This document shows, in pieces, positions 49,410-59,038 of a stretch of DNA of 64,000 nt. Numbering within the stretch: position 1 is the stretch's first letter; each line of letters begins with the position of its first letter. The notes below the pieces were generated by a model, which made no database searches, was not told the origin of the DNA, and was given only the letters and a program-made list of their open reading frames with translations. A program made the position numbers and the translations under genes. Origin of the DNA: Acinetobacter nectaris CIP 110549 (GTDB taxonomy: Bacteria > Pseudomonadota > Gammaproteobacteria > Pseudomonadales > Moraxellaceae); the NCBI RefSeq assembly GCF_000488215.1, contig NZ_KI530734.1, positions 225,025 to 289,024 of the forward strand. The letters run 5' to 3'.

Positions 49410-51080
49410 ATGTATATTGAAATAGGAAATTTCTTAAACCAAAGATTAAAACAAGCAGGTATCTCACATATTTTTGGCGTGCCTGGCGACTTCAATTTAG
49501 CCTATCTAGAACAAATTGAGGCAGATACAGAATTACAATTTATCGGAACATGCAATGAGCTCAATGGTGCATATGCTGCCGATGGATATGCACGTATTCA
49601 AAACCTTTCTGTCATGGTTACTACATACGGTGTGGGCGATTTAAGTGCAATTAATGGTATTGCTGGTGCATATTCTGAGCATATACCTGTTGTTCATATT
49701 TCAGGGATTCCTCCCTTACATGCAGTAAAAAATGGTGCACAACTTCATCATACTTTATTAGATGGTAACTACGACCATATTATGAATTGTATGAAGCCTT
49801 TTACTGTCGCACAAACACGCCTGACACCTGAAAATGCGGCCTATGAGATTGACCGCGTTTTACAAGCTTGTTTAACCTATAAACGGCCCATCCACATTCA
49901 ACTTCCTTCAGATATTACTCATATTAAAATTCAAACACCCACCCATCCTTTTCAATACAAGCCTTATGTGACTGAACCTAGTTATCTCAATACTGTTGTC
50001 CATAAATTAAAAGATAAATTAGCCTCAGCTCAAAAACCAACTTTATTGATTGATCATCTTGCTCAAAAATTTGGCTTTGCAAATATTATTCAAAATATTT
50101 CTGAACAATATAAAATTCCGCTCGTTTCACTAGGTACTGCAAAAAATATAATTAATGAAGCCGCACCAAATTATTTAGGTGTATATAGCGGTGCATCCTC
50201 TCCAACAGATATTAAAAATGCGGTAGAACAATCGGACTGTCTTTTATGTATAGGAACACAATTTGCTGATGTAAATACAGCCATTTTTTCACAAAATATT
50301 CCATACCAAAATACGATCTTAATTCAACCCTATGATGTTAAGTTGAATCATGAATATTATGAAGGAATTGAGGCTACAACATTGCTCAAACATATTTTTA
50401 ACATTCACGAGCAACCACTTGAGAATATAAATTCTGAAAAACAAGCACCTACTCACAAAAATAGTAAAGAGCCTCTAAGTAATGCAACACTTTGGCCTCA
50501 GATTTCAAGCTTTCTACGTGATGGTGATATCGTTTTAGGAGAAGCAGGCTGCTCAAGCTCAGGACTTAATGGTATTTCTCTACCATTTAAAGCCAAATAC
50601 ATATCACAACCTATTTGGGGGTCTATTGGGTACACACTTCCTGCCTTGGTAGGAACATTATTTGCGCAACCTCAAGCAAGACATATTTTATTTATTGGTG
50701 ATGGCTCATTGCAATTAACCGCTCAAGAGATTTCAACCATTGTTCGCTATAAGCTGAAACCAATTATTTTCATTTTAAATAATGGGGGCTATACCATTGA
50801 ACGTAAAATTCTTGGTGCAGAAGCAAAATATAATGATATTCACAATTGGCGTTATACCGAGCTCGCCCATGTATTTTATGGCGAAGCACAAACGTTCCAC
50901 GTGGAAACACTCAAAGAGTTACATCAAACATTAAGTACACTAGATACACCAAACCAACTTACACTTATTGAGCTAAAACTCCCCAAACTTGATGCACCTG
51001 AAAGCCTCAATAAGTTTGGCCCAATTGTTGCCCAATATGATTATGGAAAACACACCATGTCACAAATTAAAAAAGATTAA
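49410..51080 (+). CDS. Thiamine-diphosphate 2-oxoacid decarboxylase (indolepyruvate/phenylpyruvate type)
   Basis: Non-oxidatively decarboxylates a 2-oxo acid to an aldehyde. The 556 residues match the IpdC/KdcA/PDC group: FGVPGDFNLAYLEQ, activating Glu50 in CNELNGAYAADGYAR, the His113-His114 pair (QLHHTLLDGN), and the ThDP-Mg motif from GDGSLQL (430) to NNGGYTIE. The group covers indolepyruvate, phenylpyruvate and branched-chain oxoacid enzymes; the substrate is not determined here. AAAGG lies upstream of the ATG. Confidence 0.88.
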   Translation: MYIEIGNFLNQRLKQAGISHIFGVPGDFNLAYLEQIEADTELQFIGTCNELNGAYAADGYARIQNLSVMVTTYGVGDLSAINGIAGAYSEHIPVVHISGIPPLHAVKNGAQLHHTLLDGNYDHIMNCMKPFTVAQTRLTPENAAYEIDRVLQACLTYKRPIHIQLPSDITHIKIQTPTHPFQYKPYVTEPSYLNTVVHKLKDKLASAQKPTLLIDHLAQKFGFANIIQNISEQYKIPLVSLGTAKNIINEAAPNYLGVYSGASSPTDIKNAVEQSDCLLCIGTQFADVNTAIFSQNIPYQNTILIQPYDVKLNHEYYEGIEATTLLKHIFNIHEQPLENINSEKQAPTHKNSKEPLSNATLWPQISSFLRDGDIVLGEAGCSSSGLNGISLPFKAKYISQPIWGSIGYTLPALVGTLFAQPQARHILFIGDGSLQLTAQEISTIVRYKLKPIIFILNNGGYTIERKILGAEAKYNDIHNWRYTELAHVFYGEAQTFHVETLKELHQTLSTLDTPNQLTLIELKLPKLDAPESLNKFGPIVAQYDYGKHTMSQIKKD

Positions 51081-51090
51081 CCCAACAAAA

Positions 51091-51115
51091 AACAGGCGAT
51101 TTAATCGCCTGTTTT
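51091..51115. terminator. Terminator after the decarboxylase gene
   Basis: AAACAGGCGAT / ATCGCCTGTTT around TTA, with T-rich tail on the plus strand; also usable by the convergent small gene. Confidence 0.9.
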
Positions 51116-51127
51116 ATTTAACCTAAA

Positions 51128-51370
51128 TTATTGCTTGTCGTTTTTCATATCTGACATCTTATGATCATGTTGCATCGACATATGATCCATATCCATTGGT
51201 TCACTCGCCGACTGACCATCACCCGACCAAGTCTTTGCATACTCATTTACATTGCGTGTATCGTGTTGCATCGACAAAAATAAAAAACCTAAGAATAAAA
51301 TACCGCATACAGTTGCAATAATTACACCGAGCCAACCTTTCTTACCTGAACTTTTTACATTTGTTGTCAT
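51128..51370 (-). CDS. Small membrane protein with Met/His-rich tail
   Basis: 80 residues: a basic N-terminus, one hydrophobic segment (about 13-33), then a polar tail dense in Met, His and Asp (MDMDHMSMQHDHKMSDM, about 59-75). Such Met/His clusters are typical of periplasmic copper-binding segments. The paired upstream gene also looks copper-related. I recognise no named family; metal binding is an inference from composition. Confidence 0.7.
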   Translation of the reverse strand: MTTNVKSSGKKGWLGVIIATVCGILFLGFLFLSMQHDTRNVNEYAKTWSGDGQSASEPMDMDHMSMQHDHKMSDMKNDKQ

Positions 51371-51404
51371 TTCAATATCCTATCAATTAATTTAAATGTT
51401 TATT

Positions 51405-51812
51405 TTATAAATGAATAATTATTGGCGGTGCTTGGCTCAAAGGTAAACAATACTTTCTTATCCGAATATCAGGGTTCTTCAATCGAAAAAGGTAAAAAAT
51501 AAAGAATAAACTTAGCCACTTTACATGTTCTACATCAACATGAGGAAACCAGAGTAAAGTATGACTATAAAGCAGGCAAAATAAACATATCACATGTAGT
51601 GTATGCTTTTGATGAGGAGCATGTACTCGATTTACATGAGATTGATGAACAATATCCTTATGAGGAAAATCAACTCTAAGCTCTTCACAAAGTGCACCTT
51701 GTAAATGATTTGCAGATTGCAAAACAGGCTGTAAAAAGAAATTAAGCTGTAGACTCCATGCGCAAAGGCACAGAAAAATGCCCAAACGTTTTGTCAATGA
51801 AGTGCCAATCAT
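51405..51812 (-). CDS. Possible DUF2946-type protein
   Basis: 135 residues with an N-terminal hydrophobic segment (about 9-27), a His-rich centre (HQSHVNRVHAPHQKHTLH), then CLFC and a second hydrophobic region (about 72-108). His-rich loop followed by C-x-x-C and a membrane segment recalls the DUF2946 proteins found beside copper receptors, but the match is loose. It is 34 bases upstream of the Met/His-rich small gene on the same strand. The reading frame has no overlapping competitor. Confidence 0.55.
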   Translation of the reverse strand: MIGTSLTKRLGIFLCLCAWSLQLNFFLQPVLQSANHLQGALCEELRVDFPHKDIVHQSHVNRVHAPHQKHTLHVICLFCLLYSHTLLWFPHVDVEHVKWLSLFFIFYLFRLKNPDIRIRKYCLPLSQAPPIIIHL

Positions 51813-51886
51813 CAGGTTACTGTTTGATATATTCTAGTCGACTTTCTAATGATTAAAAGTATATTGCAAAGAAATTAAAGAAAATA

Positions 51887-51915
51887 AAAAAGCACGTGAT
51901 TTACACGTGCTTTTT
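51887..51915 (-). terminator. Malic enzyme terminator
   Basis: AAAAAGCACGTG / CACGTGC-TTTTT around ATTTA with T-tract on both sides, placed after the malic enzyme stop. Confidence 0.9.
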
Positions 51916-51930
51916 ACTAGAAATTCAATT

Positions 51931-53625
51931 TTAGAATGGTACACGCTTATATTGACGGTATTCAGGTGTCCAAAAATTATCTTGAATGTTCTTTTGTAAT
52001 AGTTCATCTGAAATTTCTGGCGCAACACCTGCTGCAATTGCAGCTTTAGCCACTTCAAAAGCAATTACTTTAGATACCGCTTTAATATCATTTACATCTG
52101 GTAATAAATCGCCTTGCGTGTCATGCAATAACGGCGAACAATCTGCTAATGCTGTACTTGAAGCCATCAGCATACTATCTGTTACACGTGTTGCACCTGA
52201 TGCAATAATCCCTAAACCAATACCTGGGAAAATATACGAGTTATTACACTGTGCAATATTATGCAATTTTCCTTGGTAGTTCACAGGTGCAAATGGGCTA
52301 CCCGTTGCAATTAATGCTTTACCTTCAGTCCATTGAACAATATCAGCAGGCACAGCTTCTGCACGTGATGTTGGATTGGACAGTGGTAAAACAATCGGGC
52401 GCTCACAGTGTGCGTTCATTGTACGAATAATTTCTTCCGTAAATAATCCCGGTTGACCTGATACACCAATCAGAACCGTTGGTTTCGCATTTTTAACGAC
52501 ATCTAGTAAAGAAATAATATCTGTCGTGTCCCAAGATTCTACAACTGCTGCTTTTTGTGCAAGTTTCTTTTGGAAGTCTAGAACATTTGGCTGATTATCT
52601 GTAATCAGACCAAAGCGATCAACCATAAAGATACGCTCACGTGCTGCTTCGTCTGTTAAACCTTCTGCAACCATTTGTGCAACAATCTGCTCTGCAATAC
52701 CACAACCTGCTGAACCTGCGCCAAGGAATGCAATTTTTTGATCTTTGAGTGCTTTACCTGCAGCACGACTTGCTGCAATCAGGCTACCCACAGATACGGC
52801 TGCTGTACCTTGAATATCATCATTAAAACAACAAATTTTATCACGGTACTTATTTAATAAAGGTAAAGCGTTCTTTTGTGCAAAGTCTTCAAATTGAATC
52901 AATGCTTTTGGCCAACGACGGCGAATTCCACGAATAATATGGTCGACAAATTCGTAATACTCATCACCTGTAATACGTGGTTGACGCCATCCCATATAAA
53001 TTGGGTCATTGAGTAACTGTTGGCTATTTGTCCCAACATCAATTGTAATTGGTAATGTATATGCAGGACTAATACCGCCACATGCGGTATATAAAGACAG
53101 CTTACCAATTGGAATACCCATACCACCAATACCTTGGTCGCCCAAACCAAGAATTCGCTCACCATCTGTAATGACAATCACTTTGACATTCTTACGATTC
53201 ACATTTTGTAAAATGTCATCAATATGATCACGGTCAGGATAAGAAATAAATACACCACGATGACGGCGATAAATATCAGAAAAACGCTGACATGCTTCAC
53301 CTACAGTCGGCGTATAAATAATTGGCATCATCTCAGATAAGTGATCTTCAATGAGTCTAAAAAATAAGGTTTCGTTGGTATCTTGAATATTTCTTAAATA
53401 GATATGTTTATTAATATCGCTATTGAAGGCACTGTATTGTTGGTATGAACGCTGACTTTGCTCTTCAATCGTTTCAATTACATTTGGAATTAAACCATGC
53501 AAATTAAATCGTGTTCTTTCATCTTCACTAAATGCCGAACCTTTATTTAATAAAGGAAGCTCTAATAGTGTATTACCTGCATAAGGAATATAAAGTGGAC
53601 GTTTTGGGGGTAAATCAGAATTCAT
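51931..53625 (-). CDS. maeA: NAD-dependent malic enzyme
   Basis: Oxidatively decarboxylates malate to pyruvate, linking the TCA cycle to gluconeogenesis and acetyl-CoA supply. From ATG 53625 (GAGAGAG upstream; in-frame ATGs at 53637 and 53646 have no ribosome site) the protein has 564 residues. It has the long-form layout with [28 protein letters not shown] and the nucleotide-binding [14 protein letters not shown]. The length and sequence match MaeA/SfcA. Confidence 0.93.
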   Translation of the reverse strand: MNSDLPPKRPLYIPYAGNTLLELPLLNKGSAFSEDERTRFNLHGLIPNVIETIEEQSQRSYQQYSAFNSDINKHIYLRNIQDTNETLFFRLIEDHLSEMMPIIYTPTVGEACQRFSDIYRRHRGVFISYPDRDHIDDILQNVNRKNVKVIVITDGERILGLGDQGIGGMGIPIGKLSLYTACGGISPAYTLPITIDVGTNSQQLLNDPIYMGWRQPRITGDEYYEFVDHIIRGIRRRWPKALIQFEDFAQKNALPLLNKYRDKICCFNDDIQGTAAVSVGSLIAASRAAGKALKDQKIAFLGAGSAGCGIAEQIVAQMVAEGLTDEAARERIFMVDRFGLITDNQPNVLDFQKKLAQKAAVVESWDTTDIISLLDVVKNAKPTVLIGVSGQPGLFTEEIIRTMNAHCERPIVLPLSNPTSRAEAVPADIVQWTEGKALIATGSPFAPVNYQGKLHNIAQCNNSYIFPGIGLGIIASGATRVTDSMLMASSTALADCSPLLHDTQGDLLPDVNDIKAVSKVIAFEVAKAAIAAGVAPEISDELLQKNIQDNFWTPEYRQYKRVPF

Positions 53626-53749
53626 ACGCTCTCTCATCTTTGCCATAACTGTATAAACAGTATGCGATCATATCTTGCTCTAAGCTTAATTGTTTTTTTT
53701 AGAAATGGATATGTTTATTTATGGCTGATGAGTTATTTTATAAAAAATA

Positions 53750-53783
53750 CCCTTAAATAACAAAGGCTCATTCTATTTAAGGG
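53750..53783 (-). terminator. L31B gene terminator
   Basis: Perfect 10-bp arms CCCTTAAATA / TATTTAAGGG with a 14-nt loop; on the minus strand TATTTTTTAT follows. Confidence 0.75.
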
Positions 53784-53816
53784 CAGAAATGGAGAGATCA
53801 TCTAACGGCGTGTACT

Positions 53817-54071
53817 TTATGCTTTTTTCTTCGCAAAACGACCAAACTTACGGTTAAAGTTCGCAACACGACCTTCATTACTTGCTTGACGTACTTCACC
53901 TGTATAAAACGGATGAGAAGCGCTTGAAATATCTAAAGTCATGTATGGATATTCTTTTCCTTCATAAACTTTTGTTTGTTTTGGCTGTAATGTCGAACCA
54001 ATAATGAAGTAAGCATCAGCATTTGTGTCATGGAAAAGGACTTGCTGATATTTAGGGTGAATATTTCTCAT
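53817..54071 (-). CDS. rpmE2: Ribosomal protein L31 type B (zinc-independent)
   Basis: 84-residue L31 paralogue beginning [22 protein letters not shown] and containing [12 protein letters not shown]. It lacks the Cys pairs of zinc-binding L31A, as in YkgM-type proteins that replace L31A when zinc is scarce. A candidate Zur operator lies 29 bases upstream, consistent with zinc-starvation induction. Confidence 0.95.
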   Translation of the reverse strand: MRNIHPKYQQVLFHDTNADAYFIIGSTLQPKQTKVYEGKEYPYMTLDISSASHPFYTGEVRQASNEGRVANFNRKFGRFAKKKA

Positions 54072-54099
54072 AGTGAGTACCTGAATACGATTACATTAG

Positions 54100-54114
54100 T
54101 GTTACTTTATAACA
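54100..54114 (-). promoter_or_regulatory. Candidate Zur box upstream of rpmE2
   Basis: TGTTATAAAGTAACA on the minus strand matches the 7-1-7 inverted repeat TGTTATA-N-TATAACA at 12 of 14 positions. Bases outside (GTTA before, CTA after) extend the A/T-rich context. The location between the start codon and the likely promoter, and the target gene, both fit Zur control as known in E. coli and A. baumannii. Confidence 0.65.
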
Positions 54115-54228
54115 TAACAATAAACCTTTTTATATGCGTTGTCAATTTGTCAAAATATACGAAACATTCCCTAAAGAAGCCGAAATTTGATATATTTACC
54201 GTTTTTATGCAACAGTTTTTCTATTGAT

Positions 54229-56019
54229 ATGAATACGGCCATACAAGCAGCTTTAGACCATGCAGTGCAAACTCTTATTGCACAAGAAATTCTCCCTGCA
54301 GACTGGAAGAATGCAAGCCATCTAACACGTACCAAAGACCGAAGCCATGGGGACTTTGCATCAAATATTGCAATGGTTGGCTCGAAAGCTGCAGGTATGA
54401 AACCTCGAGATCTTGCAGAGAAAATATTGGCTGCGTTACCGCAAGTTTCGGAAATTAGTAAAGCTGAAATTGCAGGCCCTGGTTTTATTAACTTCTTCTT
54501 AAATGCAGACGAGCGCTATGCTGTATTAGATCAAATTCAACAACAACAAGAAAACTTTGGTCGCACCACACACAATGCAGACCAACGCGTACAAGTAGAG
54601 TTTGTTTCAGCAAACCCAACGTCTAGCCTACACGTGGGTCATGGTCGTGGTGCAGCATATGGTATGACTGTTGCAAACCTACTTGAAGCAACAGGTGCAA
54701 CTGTAGACCGTGAATACTATGTCAATGATGCAGGCCGTCAAATGGATATCCTTGCAACATCAACATACTTACGCTATTTAGAACTCAATGGCCAGGCCCT
54801 TGTTTTCCCAAAAAATGCGTATCAAGGCGACTACGTTAAAGAGATTGCGCAAAGCATTATCAACCAAGATGGTACAGAGTACGACTTCCCTGTTGCAGAC
54901 GTATATAAAGATGTTCCAGAAGATGTTCAATATGCAGAAGAACTCGATAAAGACGGCAACAAAGTTGTTTTATCTGGCGATAAAGAAAAACATATTGATG
55001 GCTTAATTGCCAATGCACAAAACCTCCTTGGGCCAAACTACCGTATTTTCCATCAAGCAGCACTCGATGCCATCTTAGAAGATATTAAAGATGACTTAGG
55101 TGAATTTGGTGTTACGTTTAATCAATGGTTCAGCGAAGCAACACTTGCAGATAAGATTGAAGAAGCATTAGAAACCCTTGAACAACGTGGTTTCTTATAC
55201 GAAAAAGATGGAAACATCTGGTTTAAGTCGACTGAATTTAGCGATGAAAAAGATCGCGTTGTAAAACGTCGTAATGGCCAAGCGACTTATTTCGCTTCAG
55301 ACATCGCGTACCATTTAAACAAATTACAGCGTGGCTACACTCACCTATTAAATATTTGGGGTTCAGATCACCACGGTTATATTGCACGTGTGAAAGCAGC
55401 AATTGATGCTTTAGGTTATGACTCATCAAAACTGACTGTATTGCTTGTACAGTTTGTAAGTTTATGGCGTGGTGGCGAAATGCTACAAATGTCTTCTCGT
55501 TCAGGTCAATTTGTGACATTACGCGACTTACGTAAAGAAGTGGGTAATGATGCTGCACGCTTTTATTATGTCATGCGTAAAAGTGAACAACATATCGACT
55601 TTGACTTAGACCTAGCAGTATCACAAAGTAAAGATAATGCGATTTACTATATTCAATATGCACACGCACGTATTTGCCGTATGCAAGAAAAAGCAAAAGA
55701 TGTTGGTATTATATTTAACACTGTAGATGCTCGTCCTTTTGCAGAACATTTAACACTCGAAGCAGAAACAGCAATTTTAGCGAAACTTGCCGCGTATCCT
55801 GATGTTGTTTCACGTGCTGCAACTGCATACGAACCACATCAAGTTGGTAACTATTTAAAAGAGCTTGCTGCTCTATTCCATGCTTGGTACAACGAACACA
55901 AAGTACTGAACGATGATGCAAATCTAACACAAGCACGTCTTCTTCTTTCTGCCAATGTACAAAAAGTTTTACATAATGGTTTAACACTTTTAGGTGTATC
56001 TGCACCTGAAGCAATGTAA
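54229..56019 (+). CDS. argS: Arginyl-tRNA synthetase
   Basis: Class I synthetase charging tRNA-Arg. From ATG 54229 (MNTAIQAALDHAVQTLI) the protein has 596 residues, the family norm; the longer frame adds 14 unlikely residues. It shows the additional N-terminal domain (about 1-110), HIGH-type motif HVGH (135-138) and the degenerate second signature MSSRSG. The C-terminal anticodon domain ends LLGVSAPEAM. It is followed after 17 bases by the SPOR gene. Confidence 0.96.
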   Translation: MNTAIQAALDHAVQTLIAQEILPADWKNASHLTRTKDRSHGDFASNIAMVGSKAAGMKPRDLAEKILAALPQVSEISKAEIAGPGFINFFLNADERYAVLDQIQQQQENFGRTTHNADQRVQVEFVSANPTSSLHVGHGRGAAYGMTVANLLEATGATVDREYYVNDAGRQMDILATSTYLRYLELNGQALVFPKNAYQGDYVKEIAQSIINQDGTEYDFPVADVYKDVPEDVQYAEELDKDGNKVVLSGDKEKHIDGLIANAQNLLGPNYRIFHQAALDAILEDIKDDLGEFGVTFNQWFSEATLADKIEEALETLEQRGFLYEKDGNIWFKSTEFSDEKDRVVKRRNGQATYFASDIAYHLNKLQRGYTHLLNIWGSDHHGYIARVKAAIDALGYDSSKLTVLLVQFVSLWRGGEMLQMSSRSGQFVTLRDLRKEVGNDAARFYYVMRKSEQHIDFDLDLAVSQSKDNAIYYIQYAHARICRMQEKAKDVGIIFNTVDARPFAEHLTLEAETAILAKLAAYPDVVSRAATAYEPHQVGNYLKELAALFHAWYNEHKVLNDDANLTQARLLLSANVQKVLHNGLTLLGVSAPEAM

Positions 56020-56036
56020 GTTAGAGGAATCTTAAC

Positions 56037-56630
56037 GTGTTTGGTAAAGTGCAACGTGGTGTTTCAAAAAAACCCAAACCATCTAAATCGAAGCTGCTCC
56101 CTACTTGGTTAGGTACAGCGATTATTATTCTTATCGTATTTTTTGGTGCGGTTACCTTTGCACTTTGGAAACCTTGGGCACCTGTGCAACATCCACAGGT
56201 TTCTCAAAATACCATGAGCAAAGATACTGAAACTAACCACGACTATCGGTTCTATGACCAGTTACCAAAACAACAGGTCACACCTATACCAGAACAAGCT
56301 GTACCAACACGTCAAACCACGACAAACAGTATTATTGTTGAAGCACCACAGGCTGCTTCCGATGTTGCAAGTGCAGGTATATCTACCAATGATCCTGCAC
56401 CTGTTTCGTATATTTTACAGGTTAAAAGCTTTCAAGATCCAGACAGTGCAGATGCTAGACGTTCAGAAATTTTAATGAATAAATTGCCTGCAGATGTAAT
56501 TACGAGTACTGAAGGTGGACAAACATGGTATCGCGTGATTTCAGGGCCATATCAGACACAACAAGATGCTGTGCAAGCACAGCAAACTCTGCAAAATAGT
56601 GGTATTGACTCTATCGTTGTCAAAAACTAA
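56037..56630 (+). CDS. SPOR-domain protein (FtsN-like/cell-division associated)
   Basis: 197 residues starting at GTG 56037 with AGAGGA upstream. One membrane anchor (about 23-44) is preceded by a basic cytosolic tail. A Pro/Thr/Gln-rich periplasmic linker leads to a SPOR domain (about 118-197; YILQVKSFQDPDSADARRSEI, VISGPYQTQQDAVQAQQTLQ). SPOR domains bind denuded septal peptidoglycan. argS followed by a SPOR protein is a common gammaproteobacterial pair. Confidence 0.88.
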   Translation: MFGKVQRGVSKKPKPSKSKLLPTWLGTAIIILIVFFGAVTFALWKPWAPVQHPQVSQNTMSKDTETNHDYRFYDQLPKQQVTPIPEQAVPTRQTTTNSIIVEAPQAASDVASAGISTNDPAPVSYILQVKSFQDPDSADARRSEILMNKLPADVITSTEGGQTWYRVISGPYQTQQDAVQAQQTLQNSGIDSIVVKN

Positions 56631-56639
56631 TCATCTGAG

Positions 56640-56668
56640 AACAGGCAATCATCCATTGATTGCCTGTT
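56640..56668. terminator. Terminator after the SPOR gene
   Basis: AACAGGCAATCA / TGATTGCCTGTT around TCCAT. It overlaps the 3' end of the convergent EamA gene (last codons encode QAING). Confidence 0.85.
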
Positions 56669-57566
56669 TACTTTTAAACCATGCTAAGCGTTTAAACTTT
56701 ATAAAAAATACAGCATTACCCAATAAAATTAAGCCAATACCAAACACTGCATTTACTGTCCAAACATAACCATCCATCATTGTAGAAATAATTAAAGCCA
56801 CCAATGGAAAAAGTAAAGTGCTATATGCTGCATTACTTGCCCCTATACGCCCCACTAAAATAAAATATGTACAGAAACCAATAACAGAACCAAATATAGC
56901 CAAATACAAAATTGAAAGCTGTGAAATAACTTGTACCTGAGGTAGTAAATTCTTTCCTAAAATTAGGCATAAAGACAACATGATCATTGCACCATATAAC
57001 ATGGCATATGCTGTTGTTGTAAAAATATCTCTACCCTGTTTCTGATGCTGAACACTCAGCATATTTCCTAGAGAGAATCCACATGTTCCCATCAAGCATA
57101 AAACGATTCCAAATAGCACATCTGATTTAAAGTGAGTGCCGTAAATATCATGCCAAAATAGTGCAATAATGCCGCTTATACCCAAAAGAGCCGAAAAATA
57201 AAACCTTGGTGAAATGGACTGCTTAAAGAAAATTCGACTATTTATTGCATTAAATAATACTGCAAGTGAGAAAATAATGGCTTCTAAACCACTATTAATA
57301 TAGTGGACTGCATAGTAAAAACATAAAAAATTAAAGCCAAAAATACAACAACCTTGAAGTAAACATAATAGGTGCGCCTGTTTAGGTATTTTTTTTAACT
57401 TCTTAAATAAAATAAGTACTATAAATAAAAGTAAGCTCGCAATTAAAAACCGCCAAAATACAGCAACTTCAGGAGCTATGAAACTACGTTGCTGTAAGGT
57501 AATCGCTTGCCATGTTGTGCCCCATATAAGTACAACAAATCCATATAAAAACAAATTCAGCTTCAT
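56649..57566 (-). CDS. EamA/DMT-family exporter
   Basis: 305-residue drug/metabolite transporter with ten membrane segments in two EamA repeats. Typical stretches are VLIWGTTWQAITLQQ in helix 1 and the second-repeat GTCGFSLGNMLS. Divergent from an AraC-type regulator 180 bases away, which is likely to control it. Substrate unknown; relatives export amino acids or similar metabolites. Confidence 0.87.
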   Translation of the reverse strand: MKLNLFLYGFVVLIWGTTWQAITLQQRSFIAPEVAVFWRFLIASLLLFIVLILFKKLKKIPKQAHLLCLLQGCCIFGFNFLCFYYAVHYINSGLEAIIFSLAVLFNAINSRIFFKQSISPRFYFSALLGISGIIALFWHDIYGTHFKSDVLFGIVLCLMGTCGFSLGNMLSVQHQKQGRDIFTTTAYAMLYGAMIMLSLCLILGKNLLPQVQVISQLSILYLAIFGSVIGFCTYFILVGRIGASNAAYSTLLFPLVALIISTMMDGYVWTVNAVFGIGLILLGNAVFFIKFKRLAWFKSKQAING

Positions 57567-57746
57567 GCTTATTATCTCAAGCCATTAAACTTATATTCTC
57601 TATAAATTACTTACTTTCTAAATCCATATTCTTGCGATAGATATCTATATTTTTGTGTATTTATTATCTTTTTATTCTTCGATCCCTTATATTAAATAAT
57701 CAAACCATCATCAAAAATTCTTTCCTATTTTATGTAGTACGATGCT

Positions 57747-58601
57747 ATGCGGTACGATATTTTAGAACAATTACAGCGTTTTAAGACTCAATTGGTCAAC
57801 TCTGTTGAGATTGGTTCAGGCATCCAACTTGCTCATTGGAAAAATAGTCATGACTGTGTAAAAGTATGCAGTAACCATCATACGCTTAGTCTCTATGTAA
57901 AAGATGGTTATGAAACTTATCAAAAAACAGCACATGGCTGGAAAAATGGTGGCGGCCCTAATAAATTCTGTTTAATGCCTCAAAACTCTGAATCAACTTG
58001 GGATATTCGAGGTAACCTTTCCTTTATTCATCTTTACTATACGCAGCAACATCTACAACATGTAGCAGAGCAAGTTTGGGATAAGTCGCCAAATGCCATT
58101 GAGCTTAATGAAAGTGCATTTGTGCTTGATGAAAAAGTTAGCTTCTTATATCAAAACTATCTCATTCAACCGACATGGGCACACCAAGAAAACCATTTAG
58201 AAATGAGTATGGCAGCATCATTACTCTTAACCCATATGGTCAAAAACTACAGTAATGTTGAGTGGCAAACGCCTCAGGTCAAAGGTGGGCTATCTCCCTA
58301 TGCACTTAAATATATTTTGGAGTGGATCGATGCACATTTAGATCAGCCGCTTACGTTGAGCCAATTGGCCCAACAAGTCCATTTAAGCGAGCATCATTTT
58401 GCCCATATGTTTCGAAAGTCAATGCAAATACCTCCTCACCAATATGTTATGCAACGTCGCTTAGAAAAAGTACATCATGCACTCAATCATACAACACAGA
58501 CCATCATTGAAATTGCACACTTATATGGATTTAGTTCTGCAAGTCACATGAGTGATCGGTTTAATGTTTATTATGGTTATAGACCATCCAAACTCAGATA
58601 A
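57747..58601 (+). CDS. AraC-family transcriptional regulator
   Basis: 284 residues: an N-terminal sensing domain (about 1-180) and a C-terminal double helix-turn-helix (about 185-284). Typical motifs are LTLSQLAQQVHLSEHHFAHMFRKSMQIPPHQYVMQRRLEKV in residues ~198-238 and IIEIAHLYGFSSASHMSDRF near the end. It is divergent from the EamA exporter, its probable target, and overlaps the convergent DUF523 gene by 25 bases. Confidence 0.88.
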   Translation: MRYDILEQLQRFKTQLVNSVEIGSGIQLAHWKNSHDCVKVCSNHHTLSLYVKDGYETYQKTAHGWKNGGGPNKFCLMPQNSESTWDIRGNLSFIHLYYTQQHLQHVAEQVWDKSPNAIELNESAFVLDEKVSFLYQNYLIQPTWAHQENHLEMSMAASLLLTHMVKNYSNVEWQTPQVKGGLSPYALKYILEWIDAHLDQPLTLSQLAQQVHLSEHHFAHMFRKSMQIPPHQYVMQRRLEKVHHALNHTTQTIIEIAHLYGFSSASHMSDRFNVYYGYRPSKLR

Positions 58602-59035
58602 TTTTCAGAAACCACCTGAATACCATACTGGCGAAATAAGGCTGTTGTGACACCTACCCCTACTTTTGTCTCTCCATTAAACTGACCATTATAAATATAG
58701 CTACTCCCACAAGAAGGACTCACTTCTTTTAACACAACATGCGTTACGCAATGCTCTCGTGCAAAATTCAGAGCTTTCCAAGCACCATCAATATATAATT
58801 GTGTGACATCATTTCCTGTTTTTTCTATAACTCTCGCAAGTCCTGCAAGCACATCATAGCCATCTCCACCTTTAATTTCAGCAGGTGGTCTTGGCGTAGA
58901 AAATCCTGCCAATAATTCAGGGCATACAATTTTGGCCTTATTCTCTAAAACTAACTGCCTAATTGTATTATTTAATGCATCTGTTGCATTATAACGAACA
59001 GCATTTCCAGCTAAGCAAGCACTTACGAGAATCAT
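58577..59035 (-). CDS. DUF523 family protein
   Basis: 152 residues matching DUF523/YbbK: MILVSACLAGNAVRYN at the N-terminus, IVCPELLAGFSTPRPPAEI, and KEVSPSCGSSYIYNG. Conserved cysteines (Cys7, Cys38 and the SPSCG cysteine) suggest a metal or cluster site, but the family has no agreed function. It starts 3 bases after the GST stop, so the two are probably co-transcribed. Confidence 0.88.
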   Translation of the reverse strand: MILVSACLAGNAVRYNATDALNNTIRQLVLENKAKIVCPELLAGFSTPRPPAEIKGGDGYDVLAGLARVIEKTGNDVTQLYIDGAWKALNFAREHCVTHVVLKEVSPSCGSSYIYNGQFNGETKVGVGVTTALFRQYGIQVVSENYLSLDGL

Positions 59036-59038
59036 TAG

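Noticed and set aside
49273..49467. Small minus-strand reading frame in the gdhA-decarboxylase gap
   Set aside because: It is very A/T-rich, has no ribosome site, and overlaps the start of the decarboxylase gene; it has no recognisable content.
53641..53665. Operator at the malic enzyme start
   Set aside because: ACTGT-ATAA-ACAGT is a short palindrome near the start codons, but it has only 5-bp arms and no known factor fits, so chance is likely.
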